A stretch of 64,000 bases of DNA from Tistlia consotensis USBA 355 (GTDB lineage: Bacteria; Pseudomonadota; Alphaproteobacteria; Kiloniellales; DSM-21159). The stretch's first letter is position 1; each line of letters opens with the position of its first letter. The stretch is from positions 1-64,000 of the forward strand of contig NZ_FWZX01000013.1 in the NCBI RefSeq assembly GCF_900177295.1, in the 5' to 3' direction. Below the pieces are notes generated by a model. It was not told the origin of the DNA, did not search any database, and saw only the letters and a program-made list of their open reading frames with translations. The translations under genes and the position numbers were made by a program. Below, in pieces: positions 7,773-17,147 of this stretch.

Positions 7773-9140
7773 TCAGGCAGCGCTGCCCGCCGCGCCGACC
7801 GAGCGGACGAGGCGCGGGTAGTACCGGGCCATGCAGGCGATCCTGAGCAGCATGTAGGCGAGCAGGCTGAGCCACAGGCCGTCGTTGCCCCAGCGCGGCA
7901 GCAGCAGGTGCAGCACCGCGAGATAGAGCAGCAGGGCGGCGATCATCGCGTTGCGCATCTCGGCCGTCGCGGTCGCGCCGATGAACACGCCGTCGATCTG
8001 GTAGGCGCCGACCGCGAAGAGCGGCAGCAGCACCATCCAGGGCAGGTACCGGCCGGCCGCGGCCTGGACCGCCGGGATGTCGGTGTAGAGCGCGACCAGC
8101 GCCGGCCCGAGGGCCCAGAGCGCCAACGACAGCAGCAGGGCGAGCACCGCGGCCTGCTGGGCCGAGACCGAGATGGCGGAGCGGAAGGCGGCGAGGCTGC
8201 GCGCGCCGAGGGCGCCGCCGACCAGCACCTCGGCGGCATGGGCGAAGCCGTCGAGGCCGTTGGCGACGATCTGCAGCAGGTTCTGCAGGATCGCGTTGCC
8301 GGCCAGGGTGACGTCGTCCATCTGCGCGCTCTTGGCGGTGAAGACGGCGAAGCCGGTGACCAGGCAGAGCGTGCGCACGAAGAGGTCGAGGTTGACCTTC
8401 AGCAGCGCGACCAGCTTGTCGCGCTCGGCCAGCCGGCCGAGGTGGAAGCGGCCCGGCAGGCGGCGCAGCTCGCGGGCGATCAGCCAGAGGCCGAAGGCCA
8501 GCGCCGCGTACTCGGCGATCACCGAGGCCAGGGCGACGCCGTCGATGTCCATGCCCAGGCCGAAGACGAAGGCGAGGTTGAGTGCGACGTTGAGGCCGTT
8601 GAGCAGCAGCTGCAGGGCGAAGACGGCGCGGGCGTTCTGCACCGCCAGCAGCCAGCCGATCACGGCATAGGTCATCAGCACCGCCGGGGTCGACCAGATG
8701 CGGATCGCGACGTAGCGGCCGGCGAAGGCCGTGACCTGCTCGCTGGCGCCGACGAGCGGCAGCGCCAAGTGCTCGATCGGCAGCTGCAGCAGCACGACCA
8801 GCAGGCCGAAGCCGAGCCCGAGCAGCAGGGCGCGGCCGAGCACGTCGCGCAGCGCGTCGGGACGGCCGGCGCCGAAGGCCTGCGCCGCCAGCCCGGTGGT
8901 GCCCATCTTGAGGAACGCGAAGCTCCAGTGGATGTAGCTGAACACCAGGGCCGCGACCGCGACCGCGCCGATGTAGGCCGGGTCGGGCAGCCGGCCCATC
9001 ACGGCGGTATCGACCGTGCCGACCAGCGGCACCGAGGCGTTCGACAGGATGATCGGGCCGGCGATCGCCGCGACCCGCCGGTGCCAGCCGCGCCGGGTCT
9101 GGGGAAGGGGCGCGCCGGTCTCGTCGAGAACGTCCGTCAC
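7773..9140 (-). CDS. MATE family efflux transporter (DinF-like)
   Basis: A 455-aa inner-membrane exporter with about twelve hydrophobic segments; family motifs include PIILSNASVPLVGTVDTAVM near the start and LLNGLNVALNLAFVFG. The DinF branch of MATE is the best fit. It would expel cationic drugs or metabolites using an ion gradient. The start is a GTG at 9138-9140. Its best Shine-Dalgarno, GAGGGGGA, is supplied by the arm of the adjacent palindromic repeat. An open frame continues upstream through the repeat and antisense to the next gene, which is not considered coding. Confidence 0.87.
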   Translation of the reverse strand: MTDVLDETGAPLPQTRRGWHRRVAAIAGPIILSNASVPLVGTVDTAVMGRLPDPAYIGAVAVAALVFSYIHWSFAFLKMGTTGLAAQAFGAGRPDALRDVLGRALLLGLGFGLLVVLLQLPIEHLALPLVGASEQVTAFAGRYVAIRIWSTPAVLMTYAVIGWLLAVQNARAVFALQLLLNGLNVALNLAFVFGLGMDIDGVALASVIAEYAALAFGLWLIARELRRLPGRFHLGRLAERDKLVALLKVNLDLFVRTLCLVTGFAVFTAKSAQMDDVTLAGNAILQNLLQIVANGLDGFAHAAEVLVGGALGARSLAAFRSAISVSAQQAAVLALLLSLALWALGPALVALYTDIPAVQAAAGRYLPWMVLLPLFAVGAYQIDGVFIGATATAEMRNAMIAALLLYLAVLHLLLPRWGNDGLWLSLLAYMLLRIACMARYYPRLVRSVGAAGSAA

Positions 9141-9145
9141 GGCGG

Positions 9146-9294
9146 CGTCCCCCTCACCCTCCCACGGCCTGACGGCCGCGGGCCCCTCCCTCTCCCCTGA
9201 GGGGCGAGGCAAGAAACAAGCGCTGCGTCGAATCCCTCGCCCCTTCGGGGAGAGGGAGGGGCCCACGCGACAGCGTGGGAGGGTGAGGGGGACG
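9146..9294. repeat. 149-bp palindromic repeat between the GGT and MATE genes
   Basis: The outer arms CGTCCCCCTCACCCTCCCAC (9146-9165) and its exact reverse complement (9275-9294) are 20 bp each. A second pair of perfect 17-bp arms lies inside (9180-9196 and 9248-9264). The RNA of either strand could fold into one long hairpin. Repeats with a CCCTCACCCTCCCAC arm are familiar as dispersed intergenic elements in high-GC proteobacteria (from memory). This copy lies in the gap between two co-directional genes. Confidence 0.85.
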
Positions 9295-9307
9295 CACGCT
9301 CCGACCC

Positions 9308-11098
9308 CTACCGTGCGATCGCGTAGCCCTGCATGAAGCGCGGGTTGGCGGCGGCCTTGAGCAGGCCGCCGGGCTCGCGGGCGACGGCCGAGAGGCGGCC
9401 CAGCGACCAGTCCTCGCGGACCTCGACGCGGTGGCCGCGCGCGGTCAGCGCGGTCACGGTCTGCGGCGGGAAGCGGCCCTCCACGGCGAGGCTGCCGAGG
9501 TCGGCGTTGCGCGGCCAGAAGGACGAGGGCATGTGGTCGGTCTGGAAGCTCGGGTGGTCGATCGCCTCCTGCAGGTTCAGGCCGTGGCAGGCGTGGCGCA
9601 GGAACAGGCCGAGGCTCCACTGGTCCTGGTAGTCGCCGCCGGGCGTGCCGAAGACCATGTAGGGCTCGCCCTCGCGCAGCACGAGGTTGACCGAGAGCGT
9701 CGAGCGCGGCCGCTTGCCCGGCTCGAGGGTCGAGGGCTGGCCCTCCTCGAGCCAGAACATCTGGCCGCGGCTGTTGAGGCAGAAGCCGAGCTCCGGCACC
9801 ACCGGGCTCGACTGCAGCCAGCCGCCCGAGGGCGTCGCCCCGACCATGTTGCCCCAGCGGTCGATGACGTCGATGTGGCAGGTGTCGCCTTTCGTCACCC
9901 CGCCGGTCTGCACCGTCGGCTCGCCGCCGCCCAGGGAGTCGAACTCCTCGTCGCCGCCGCGCTGCGCCAGCAGGCCCTCCAGGTTGGCCTCGTAGCCGGC
10001 GACCCGCCCGGGCCGCAGCTCCAGCGAGGCGCGCTCGCCGATCAGCTTGCGGCGCTCGTCGTTGTAGGCGTCGGACAGCAGCGTCTCCATCGGCACGGAG
10101 ACGAAGTCCGGGTCGCCGTAGTAGGCCTCGCGGTCGGCGAAGGCGAGCTTGGCCGCCTCGGTGACCAGATGCACGAAGTCCGGCCCGGCCGGGTCGAGGG
10201 CCTTCAGGTCGAAGCCCTTGAGCAGGGCGAGCTGCTGCAGCAGCACCGGGCCCTGGCTCCAGGGCCCGCCCTTGCAGACGGTCCAGCCGTGGAAGTCGTA
10301 GGTCAGCGGCGCCTCGTAGCTGGCCTGCCAGCCGGCCAGGTCCTGGGCGGCCAGCACGCCGCGATGGCGCTGCCCGGAGGAGTCCATCAGCGGCTCGGCC
10401 CGGCAGAAGCGCTCCAGCGACTCGGCGACGAAGCCCTGGGACCAGGCCCGGCGCATGCCCTCGATCTGCGCCTCGCGGCCGGCGCCGGCGGCCTCGCCCT
10501 CGGCCAGCAGGCGCTCGTAGGTGTCGGCCAGGGTCGGGTTGCGGAACAGCCGGCCCGGGGTCGGCAGGTCGCCGCCCGGCAGGTAGAGCGCGGCCGAGCT
10601 CGGCCACTCCTCGCGGAACAGCTTCTCGACGCGCTCGATGGTCGCGCGGATCAGCGGCACCAGGGGATAGCCGTCGCGGGCGTAGCCGATCGCGTACTTC
10701 AGCACCTCGCGCGGCGGCAGCGTGCCGTAGTCGCGCAGCAGCTGCAGCCAGGCGTCGAAGGCGCCCGGCACGACGGTCGCCAGGAAGCCGGCGCCCGGCA
10801 CCATGTCCAGGCCCTCGCCGCGGTAGTGCGCGATGGTCGCGCCGGCCGGCGCCGTGCCCTGGCCGCAGAGGATGCGCACCCGGCCCTCGGCCGCCGCGCG
10901 CAGCACGATCGGCACCTCGCCGCCCAGGCCGTTCAGGTGCGGCTCGACGACCTGCAGGGTGAAGCCGCCGGCGACCGCGGCGTCGAAGGCGTTGCCGCCC
11001 TGCTCCAGCACCGACATCGCGACCGCCGAGGCCAGCCAGTGGGTCGAGCCGACGGCGCCGAAGGTGCCGCGCAGTTCCGGGCGGGTGGTGAAGCTCAT
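9308..11098 (-). CDS. Gamma-glutamyltransferase family protein
   Basis: A 596-aa Ntn-hydrolase that cleaves or transfers gamma-glutamyl groups. The self-processing site is before the Thr of KGDTCHIDVIDRWGNMV; upstream is the large subunit with GGNAFDAAVA, and the small subunit holds TPSGGW, RPRSTLS and FGTPGGDYQDQ. No signal peptide is visible, so unlike E. coli Ggt it is probably cytoplasmic. GGAGGG lies 9 nt before the ATG. It is divergent from dgcN-dgcA, suggesting release of glutamate (possibly the D form) for that pathway. Confidence 0.88.
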   Translation of the reverse strand: MSFTTRPELRGTFGAVGSTHWLASAVAMSVLEQGGNAFDAAVAGGFTLQVVEPHLNGLGGEVPIVLRAAAEGRVRILCGQGTAPAGATIAHYRGEGLDMVPGAGFLATVVPGAFDAWLQLLRDYGTLPPREVLKYAIGYARDGYPLVPLIRATIERVEKLFREEWPSSAALYLPGGDLPTPGRLFRNPTLADTYERLLAEGEAAGAGREAQIEGMRRAWSQGFVAESLERFCRAEPLMDSSGQRHRGVLAAQDLAGWQASYEAPLTYDFHGWTVCKGGPWSQGPVLLQQLALLKGFDLKALDPAGPDFVHLVTEAAKLAFADREAYYGDPDFVSVPMETLLSDAYNDERRKLIGERASLELRPGRVAGYEANLEGLLAQRGGDEEFDSLGGGEPTVQTGGVTKGDTCHIDVIDRWGNMVGATPSGGWLQSSPVVPELGFCLNSRGQMFWLEEGQPSTLEPGKRPRSTLSVNLVLREGEPYMVFGTPGGDYQDQWSLGLFLRHACHGLNLQEAIDHPSFQTDHMPSSFWPRNADLGSLAVEGRFPPQTVTALTARGHRVEVREDWSLGRLSAVAREPGGLLKAAANPRFMQGYAIAR

Positions 11099-11139
11099 GG
11101 CCAGCGGCCCTCCATGGATTCCGGATATCGCGGCTGGCG

Positions 11140-11167
11140 ACTATAGCGGCCGTGCCGGCGCCGACAA
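11140..11167 (-). promoter_or_regulatory. Candidate sigma70-like promoter of the gamma-glutamyltransferase gene
   Basis: On the minus strand, TTGTCG (11162-11167) and TATAGT (11140-11145) are separated by 16 bp, about 40 bp before the start codon. The -10 element matches consensus in five of six positions. Confidence 0.5.
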
Positions 11168-11293
11168 TCGGGGGGCGGCGCAACCCTGCCGTCCCCTCGT
11201 CGGCGGCGCGGCACCGGCATGCCGGCAGCCCCGTGGCGCAAGTCGCGCACACTTGCTATGAAGCGGCTCCTTCATTCGAGAGCGCGAGCGACC

Positions 11294-12292
11294 ATGGCGA
11301 TCCAGCACCCCTACCTGATGTTCCTCGGCGATGCCCCCGACCAGCTCGCCGCCAAGACCGCGGCCGGCGTCGCCCACTGGCGGCCCGACTGGTGCGTCGG
11401 CCAGCTGCGCCTGCCCGACTGCCACGCCGACCTGGGCCTGAAGGACATGACCATCGCCGAGGCCAAGGCCGCCGGCGTCAAGTCGGTGATCGTCGGCGTC
11501 GCCAACCGCGGCGGCAAGATCTCCGAGGCCTGGATCACGGTGCTGACCGAGGCCCTGGCCTCCGGCATGGACCTGGCCTCCGGCCTGCACAAGAAGCTGG
11601 TCGACGTGCCGGCGCTGCGCGAGGCCGCCAAGGTGCACGGCCGCCAGCTCTTCGACGTGCGCCACCCGACCCGCGACTTCGACGTCGCCAACGGCAAGAC
11701 GCGCCCGGGCAAGCGCCTGCTGACCGTCGGCACCGACTGCTCGGTCGGCAAGATGTACACCTCGCTGGCGCTCGAGGCCGAGATGCGCAAGCGCGGCATG
11801 AAGGCCGACTTCCGGGCGACCGGCCAGACCGGCATCTTCATCGCCGGCGACGGCGTCTCGATCGACGCGGTGATCGCCGATTTCATCTCCGGCGCCGTCG
11901 AGTGGCTGACCCCGGCCAACGACGCGGACCACTGGGACCTGGTCGAGGGCCAGGGCTCGCTGTTTCACGCCTCCTTCGCCGGCGTCACCATCGGCCTGAT
12001 CCACGGCGCGCAGCCGGACGCCCTGGTGCTCTGCCACGAGCCGACCCGCAAGCACATGCGCGGCCTGCCCGACTACCAGCTGCCGCCGCTCGGCCTCTGC
12101 ATGGAGCGCAACCTGGAGGCGGCCCGGCTGACCAACCCGAAGGCCAGGTTCGTCGGCATCGCGATCAACACCTCGGGCCTGAAGCCGGACGCCGCCGAGA
12201 CCTACCTGGAGACGGTCTCCAAGGAGTACGACCTGCCGGCCGTCGATCCGGTGCGCCACGGCGTCGGCGCCATCGTCGACAACCTCGACTGA
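11294..12292 (+). CDS. dgcN: DUF1611-type D-glutamate N-acetyltransferase DgcN
   Basis: A 332-aa protein of the former DUF1611 family. DgcN is known to acetylate D-glutamate, and DgcA then epimerises N-acetyl-D-glutamate. A P-loop-like motif GTDCSVGK lies at 146-153, followed by RATGQTGIFIAGDGV and VEGQGSLFHASFAGV, both strongly conserved in the family. The C-terminus GLKPDAAETYLETV also fits. The start ATG at 11294 gives MAIQHPYLMFLGD. The next gene, a Glu-epimerase-like enolase, supports the D-glutamate role rather than an unrelated function. Confidence 0.85.
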   Translation: MAIQHPYLMFLGDAPDQLAAKTAAGVAHWRPDWCVGQLRLPDCHADLGLKDMTIAEAKAAGVKSVIVGVANRGGKISEAWITVLTEALASGMDLASGLHKKLVDVPALREAAKVHGRQLFDVRHPTRDFDVANGKTRPGKRLLTVGTDCSVGKMYTSLALEAEMRKRGMKADFRATGQTGIFIAGDGVSIDAVIADFISGAVEWLTPANDADHWDLVEGQGSLFHASFAGVTIGLIHGAQPDALVLCHEPTRKHMRGLPDYQLPPLGLCMERNLEAARLTNPKARFVGIAINTSGLKPDAAETYLETVSKEYDLPAVDPVRHGVGAIVDNLD

Positions 12293-12312
12293 GCCCCGGG
12301 GGATCGCAGGTC

Positions 12313-13293
12313 GTGCAGCTGACCGCCGAAGCCGAGTCCTGGCGGCTCGCCGCCGCCTTCACGATCTCCCGCGGCACCAAGACCCACGCCCAGCCCGTCG
12401 TCGCGACGCTGTCGGACGGCGGGCAGCGGGGCCGCGGCGAGTGCGTGCCCTACGCCCGCTACGGCGAGACGATCGAGTCGGTGCTGCAGCAGATCGAGGG
12501 CCTTCGGCCGGCGATCGAGGCGGGCCGGCTCGACCGCCAGGGCCTGCAGTCGCTGCTGCCGGCCGGGGCGGCGCGCAACGCCCTCGACTGCGCCTTCTGG
12601 GACCTGGAGGCGAAGCGCGCCGGCCGGCCGGCCTGGGCGCTCGCGGGCCTCGCCGAGCCGGGGCCGGTGACCACGGCCTACACCCTGTCGCTCGACACGC
12701 CGGAGAAGATGGGCCGGCAGGCCGCCGCCAACGCGACGCGGCCGCTGCTCAAGCTCAAGCTGGCCGGCCCCGAGGACCTGGAGCGGGTGCGGGCGGTGCG
12801 CGCCAACGCGCTGGCCTCGACCATCGTGGTCGACGCCAACGAAGGCTGGACCGTCGAGCACTACAACCGGCTGGCGCCGGCCCTGAAGGACCTCGGCGTC
12901 GCGATGATCGAGCAGCCCTTCCCGGCCGGCGAGGATGCGGTGCTGCACGACCTGGAGCGCCCGGTGCCGCTCTGTGCCGACGAATCCTGCCACGACGCCT
13001 CGACCCTCGACGGCCTGGTCGGCAAGTACGACATCGTCAACCTGAAGCTCGACAAGACCGGCGGCCTGACCGAGGGCCTGAAGCTCAAGGCGCGCGCCGC
13101 CGAGCTCGGCTTCGAGCTGATGGTCGGCTGCATGGTCGCGACCTCGCTGGCCATGGCGCCGGCCCTCCTGCTGGCCCAGGGCGCCAAGGTCGTCGACCTG
13201 GACGGCCCGCTGCTGCTGGCCGAGGACCGCGAGCCGCCGCTCCGGTTCGAGGGCAGCACGGTCTTCCCGGCCGAGCCGGCGCTCTGGGGGTAG
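12313..13293 (+). CDS. dgcA: N-acetyl-D-glutamate racemase/epimerase DgcA (enolase superfamily)
   Basis: A 326-aa member of the dipeptide-epimerase group. The KxK catalytic pair is K147/K149, metal ligands are D174 (VDANEG), E200 (EQPF) and D223 (ADES), and the second catalytic lysine is K245 in NLKLDKTGG. The order matches L-Ala-D/L-Glu epimerases; the position directly behind dgcN points to N-acetyl-D-glutamate as substrate. The start is a GTG, 20 nt after the dgcN stop. A dipeptide epimerase role in peptidoglycan recycling remains the alternative. Confidence 0.85.
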   Translation: MQLTAEAESWRLAAAFTISRGTKTHAQPVVATLSDGGQRGRGECVPYARYGETIESVLQQIEGLRPAIEAGRLDRQGLQSLLPAGAARNALDCAFWDLEAKRAGRPAWALAGLAEPGPVTTAYTLSLDTPEKMGRQAAANATRPLLKLKLAGPEDLERVRAVRANALASTIVVDANEGWTVEHYNRLAPALKDLGVAMIEQPFPAGEDAVLHDLERPVPLCADESCHDASTLDGLVGKYDIVNLKLDKTGGLTEGLKLKARAAELGFELMVGCMVATSLAMAPALLLAQGAKVVDLDGPLLLAEDREPPLRFEGSTVFPAEPALWG

Positions 13294-13301
13294 AGCCCGA
13301 T

Positions 13302-13328
13302 CCGATCGCATCGTGCCGATGCGATCGG
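13302..13328. terminator. Hairpin between convergent dgcA and typA
   Basis: CCGATCGCATCG and its exact reverse complement flank a 3-nt loop, 9 bp after the dgcA stop. The wider sequence GAGCCCGATCCGATCGCATC recurs inverted near 39654-39673, so this is also a REP-like repeat. There is no T run. Confidence 0.5.
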
Positions 13329-13377
13329 TGAACCGGCCTCTTCTCGCGGGCCCGCGGGCAGCCGGGCCGGGGCGGGC

Positions 13378-15204
13378 TCAGCCCGCCTCGGCGTCCCGGC
13401 GGCGCATCTCCTTCTTGCGCTCGTGCGGGTCGAGCATCCGCTTGCGCAGGCGGATCGAGGCCGGCGTGACCTCGACCAGCTCGTCCTCCTCGATGTAGGC
13501 CAGGGCCTGCTCCAGGGCGAAGCGGCGCGGCGTCGTCAGGCGCACCGCCTCGTCCTTGTTGGCGGCGCGGATGTTGGTCAGCTGCTTGGCCTTCAGCGGG
13601 TTGACCTCGAGGTCGTTGCCGCGGCTGTGCTCGCCGATGATCATGCCCTCGTAGACCGGGGTGCCCGGCTCGACGAAGATCAGGCCGCGGTCCTCCAGGT
13701 TCCACAGGGCGTAGGCCACCGCCTCGCCGGTCGCGTTGGAGATCAGCACGCCGTTGCGCCGTCCCGGGATCGGGCCCTTGTAGGGCGCGTAGGAGTGGAA
13801 CAGCCGGTGCATGATGCCGGTGCCGCGGGTGTCGGTCAGGAACTCGCCGTGGTAGCCGATCAGGCCGCGCGCCGGGGCGTGGAACACCAGCCGCAGCTTG
13901 CCGCCGCCCGACGGCCGCATCTCCTGCAGCTCGGCCTTGCGCTGGCTCATCTTGTCGACGACGACGCCGGAGAACTCCTCGTCGACGTCGACCTGGACCT
14001 CCTCGATCGGCTCCAGGCGCTGGCCGTTCTCGGTCTTGAACAGCACGCGCGGCCGGCTGATCGACAGCTCGTAGCCCTCGCGGCGCATGTTCTCGATCAG
14101 CACGCCGAGCTGCAGCTCGCCGCGGCCGGCGACCTCGAAGGCGTCCTTGTCGGCGGTCTCGGCGATGCGGATCGCGACGTTGCCCTCGGCCTCGCGCAGC
14201 AGGCGGGCCCGGATCATCCGGCTGGTCACCTTGTCGCCCTCGCGGCCGGCGTAGGGCGAGTCGTTGACCGAGAAGGTCATCGCCAGCGTCGGCGGGTCGA
14301 TCGGCTGCGAGGGGATCGCGGCCTCGACCGAGAGGTCGCAGATCGTGTCGGCGACGGTGGTGTGGGCGAGCCCGGCGATGGCGACGATGTCGCCGGCCGA
14401 GGCCTCCTCGACCGGCACCCGCTCGAGGCCGCGGAAGGCCAGCAGCTTGGTCAGGCGCGCGCGCTCCAGCTCCTTGCCGTGGCGGTTCATCGACTTGACC
14501 GTCGAGTTGATGCGCGCGGTGCCGGAGAGGATGCGGCCGGTCAGGATGCGGCCGAGGAAGGGATCCGCCTCCAGGGTCGTCGCCAGCATGCGGAACGGCC
14601 CCTCCTCGGTCGTCGGCGCCGGCACCCGCTCGACGATCATGTCGAACAGCGCGTCCATGTTCTCGCGCGGCGCGTCCGGGTCGGCGACCGCCCAGCCCTG
14701 CTTGGCCGAGGCGAAGAGCGTCGGGAAGTCGAGCTGCGCCTCGTTGGCGTCGAGCACGCTGAACAGGTCGAAGACCTCGTCCTGGACCTCGTAGGGCCGG
14801 GCCTCGGGCTTGTCGGCCTTGTTGATCACCACGATCGGCTTCAGGCCGTGGGCCAGTGCCTTCATGGTGACGAACTTGGTCTGCGGCATCGGCCCCTCGG
14901 CGGCGTCGACCAGCAGCAGCACGCCGTCGACCATCGAGAGGATGCGCTCGACCTCGCCGCCGAAGTCGGCGTGGCCGGGCGTGTCGACGATGTTGAGCCG
15001 GACTCCCTTCCACTCGACCGAGGTGCACTTGGCCAGGATCGTGATCCCGCGCTCGCGCTCCAGGTCGTTGGAATCCATGGCGCGTTCGGCGACCTGCTGG
15101 TTGGCGCGCAGGGCGCCGGACTGCCGGAGCAGCTGGTCGACCAGGGTGGTCTTGCCGTGGTCGACGTGAGCGATGATCGCCAGGTTGCGCAGATCGTTGC
15201 GCAT
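13378..15204 (-). CDS. typA: Ribosome-associated translational GTPase TypA/BipA
   Basis: A 608-aa translational GTPase related to EF-G, acting in 50S assembly and stress growth. The P-loop is AHVDHGKT (12-19), switch [12 protein letters not shown], and NKAD the G4 motif. C-terminal TypA-specific sequences include [18 protein letters not shown] and RALIFVEPG-type GLIFVEPGT. Length matches the family. Two ATGs occur at 15210 and 15204; the second has GAAGGA 6 nt upstream and is preferred. It lies 44 nt behind the kinase gene and may share its transcript. Confidence 0.95.
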   Translation of the reverse strand: MRNDLRNLAIIAHVDHGKTTLVDQLLRQSGALRANQQVAERAMDSNDLERERGITILAKCTSVEWKGVRLNIVDTPGHADFGGEVERILSMVDGVLLLVDAAEGPMPQTKFVTMKALAHGLKPIVVINKADKPEARPYEVQDEVFDLFSVLDANEAQLDFPTLFASAKQGWAVADPDAPRENMDALFDMIVERVPAPTTEEGPFRMLATTLEADPFLGRILTGRILSGTARINSTVKSMNRHGKELERARLTKLLAFRGLERVPVEEASAGDIVAIAGLAHTTVADTICDLSVEAAIPSQPIDPPTLAMTFSVNDSPYAGREGDKVTSRMIRARLLREAEGNVAIRIAETADKDAFEVAGRGELQLGVLIENMRREGYELSISRPRVLFKTENGQRLEPIEEVQVDVDEEFSGVVVDKMSQRKAELQEMRPSGGGKLRLVFHAPARGLIGYHGEFLTDTRGTGIMHRLFHSYAPYKGPIPGRRNGVLISNATGEAVAYALWNLEDRGLIFVEPGTPVYEGMIIGEHSRGNDLEVNPLKAKQLTNIRAANKDEAVRLTTPRRFALEQALAYIEEDELVEVTPASIRLRKRMLDPHERKKEMRRRDAEAG

Positions 15205-15248
15205 GGTCATTCCTTCGAACAGAGGGCGGTTGGGAGCCGGAAAATCCG

Positions 15249-16241
15249 TCAGCCGAACGTCTCGCGCGCCAGTTCGGCGAGCGAGCGCTCCGGTCGCGGT
15301 CCCATATGGGTGATCACCTCGCCCGCCGCCAGGGAGCCGTAGCGCCCGCAGGCCGCGAGATCGAGATTCTTGCTGTAGCCGTAGAGGAATCCGGCGGCAT
15401 AGGCGTCGCCGGCGCCGGTCGAGTCGACCAGCGGGCCGAGGCTCATGGCCGCGACCTCGTGGGCCTGGCCGTCGGCCAGGATCAGCGAGCCCTTCTCGCT
15501 GCGCGTCAGCGCCGCGATCTCGCAATGGCCGCGCACCGCGGCGGCGGCCGTATCGAAGTCCTTCGCCTCGTAGAGCGACAGGATCTCGGTCTCGTTGGCG
15601 AAGAGGATGTCGACATGGCCGTCGACCAGCTCGCGGAACGACTCGCGGTGGCGGTCGACGCAGAAGGCGTCGGACAGACTGAGCGCGATCTTGGCGCCGG
15701 CGCCGCGCGCCGTCTCGGCGGCCTTCAGGAAGGCCTGCTTGGCCGGCGGCGCGTCCCAGAGATAGCCCTCGAGGTAGAGCACCTTGCCGGCGCCGACCAG
15801 CTCCAGGTCCAGGTCGTCCGGGCCGAAGGTCACCGAGGTGCCGAGATAGGTCGCCATGGTGCGCTGGGCGTCGGGGGTCACGAAGATCAGGCAGCGCGCC
15901 GTCGGCGCGCCCTCGGTCGCCGGCGCGACCCGGTAGAGCGTGCCGCCGGTCGTGATGTCGTGCCGGAAGATGCCACCCAGCTGGTCGTCCCGGACCTTGC
16001 CGATGAAGCCGCCGCTGGCGCCCAGCGAGGCGAGGCCGGCCATGGTGTTGGCGGCCGAGCCGCCGGAGCTCTCGACGGCCGGCCCCATGGCGGCGTAGAG
16101 CGCTTCCGCGCGCGCGGTGTCGATCAGGGTCATCGAGCCCTTCTCCAGCGACTGCTCGCTGAGGAAGGCCTCGTCGGCATGGGTCAGGACGTCGACGATC
16201 GCGTTGCCGATGCCGACGACATCCAGGCTGCCCGGCTGCAT
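15249..16241 (-). CDS. Adenosine-kinase-like PfkB family sugar kinase
   Basis: A 330-aa ribokinase-fold enzyme phosphorylating a nucleoside or sugar. N-terminal VVGIGNAIVDV and SGGSAANTMAGLASLG are typical of the adenosine kinase branch. The C-terminal signature DSTGAGDAYAAGF contains the catalytic Asp, and GGFIGKVRDDQLG is also conserved. GGAGGAAACTGC precedes the ATG, an excellent ribosome site. It probably heads a two-gene unit with typA. Substrate specificity (adenosine or another nucleoside) is not provable from sequence alone. Confidence 0.88.
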   Translation of the reverse strand: MQPGSLDVVGIGNAIVDVLTHADEAFLSEQSLEKGSMTLIDTARAEALYAAMGPAVESSGGSAANTMAGLASLGASGGFIGKVRDDQLGGIFRHDITTGGTLYRVAPATEGAPTARCLIFVTPDAQRTMATYLGTSVTFGPDDLDLELVGAGKVLYLEGYLWDAPPAKQAFLKAAETARGAGAKIALSLSDAFCVDRHRESFRELVDGHVDILFANETEILSLYEAKDFDTAAAAVRGHCEIAALTRSEKGSLILADGQAHEVAAMSLGPLVDSTGAGDAYAAGFLYGYSKNLDLAACGRYGSLAAGEVITHMGPRPERSLAELARETFG

Positions 16242-16342
16242 GCAGTTTCCTCCGTTGTGACGGAATTCGGCGCGCCCTATAGCAGGTCGGGCTTAAGATT
16301 TCATCTTTTGCGTTGCAGCAAGCGGCGGGCTATGGATTCCGC

Positions 16343-17056
16343 ATGATCGCCGATCTCGCCAAGGCCTTCGGCCAGCTGTCGGATCCCGCCGCCCGCGGCG
16401 TGCTCTGGCGGGCCCTGTTCTTTTCGCTCCTGACCTTCGTCGCGCTCTGGGTGGCGGCCGGCTTCGGCCTCAGCTACGTCGGCGACGGCCTGGTCGCCTG
16501 GATCCAGGCCCAGGGCGTCGGCGGCTGGCTGCTCTCGGTCGTCGAGGTGCTGTTCGGCCTGGCCTGGCTGAGCGCCCTGATCCTGGTCAGCTTCTTCCTG
16601 TTCCCGGCCTTCGTCGCGACGGTGCTGTCGTTCCTGCTCGACGACGTCTGCCGGGCGGTCGAGGCGCGCCACTTTCCCGGCCTGCCGCCGGCGCGCGAGC
16701 CGCCGCTGATGGAGGAGATCCTCGACGGCCTGCGCTTCGCGGCCGTGACCATCGGCCTCAACCTGCTGGCGCTGCCGCTCTATTTGCTGCTGCTCTTTAT
16801 CCCACCGGCCAACGTTCTGCTGTATTATGGCCTGAACGGCTACCTCTTCGGCCGCGAGTATTTCGAGCTGGTGGCCGCCCGCCGGCTCGAGGGGGGCCAG
16901 GCGCGGACCCTGAGAAAGCGAAACGGCGGCTCGGTTTTTCTCAGCGGCGCAGTGATTGCCTTATTGTTGACGCTGCCGCTGATCAACATCATCACACCGA
17001 TCGTGGCTACGGCCTTCATGCTGCACCGATTCGAGAAGATGCGCCGACGCGGCTGA
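16343..17056 (+). CDS. EI24/CysZ-like membrane protein
   Basis: A 237-aa inner-membrane protein with about four hydrophobic regions (residues ~20-45, ~60-95, ~140-175 and ~205-230). The pattern and the motif NGYLFGREYFELVAARR match the EI24 (PF07264) family, which includes the sulfate permease CysZ. In alphaproteobacteria this family usually stands alone, and transport of sulfate is not proven. Start ATG at 16343 gives MIADLAKAFGQL; an in-frame TTG at 16313 is possible. Confidence 0.82.
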   Translation: MIADLAKAFGQLSDPAARGVLWRALFFSLLTFVALWVAAGFGLSYVGDGLVAWIQAQGVGGWLLSVVEVLFGLAWLSALILVSFFLFPAFVATVLSFLLDDVCRAVEARHFPGLPPAREPPLMEEILDGLRFAAVTIGLNLLALPLYLLLLFIPPANVLLYYGLNGYLFGREYFELVAARRLEGGQARTLRKRNGGSVFLSGAVIALLLTLPLINIITPIVATAFMLHRFEKMRRRG

Positions 17057-17147
17057 AAACGGCACGAAAACCCGGCCGGAAGGTCGGAAAGGACTGGCGG
17101 CGCGGTCGGCTTTCGAAGTATTCGAACAGAGAAGGGATGATAAATCG

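Noticed and set aside
9141-11252. Upstream in-frame extension of the MATE gene (total 1159 codons)
   Set aside because: The extension runs through the palindromic repeat and in a shifted frame over the gamma-glutamyltransferase gene; it shows no conserved sequence.
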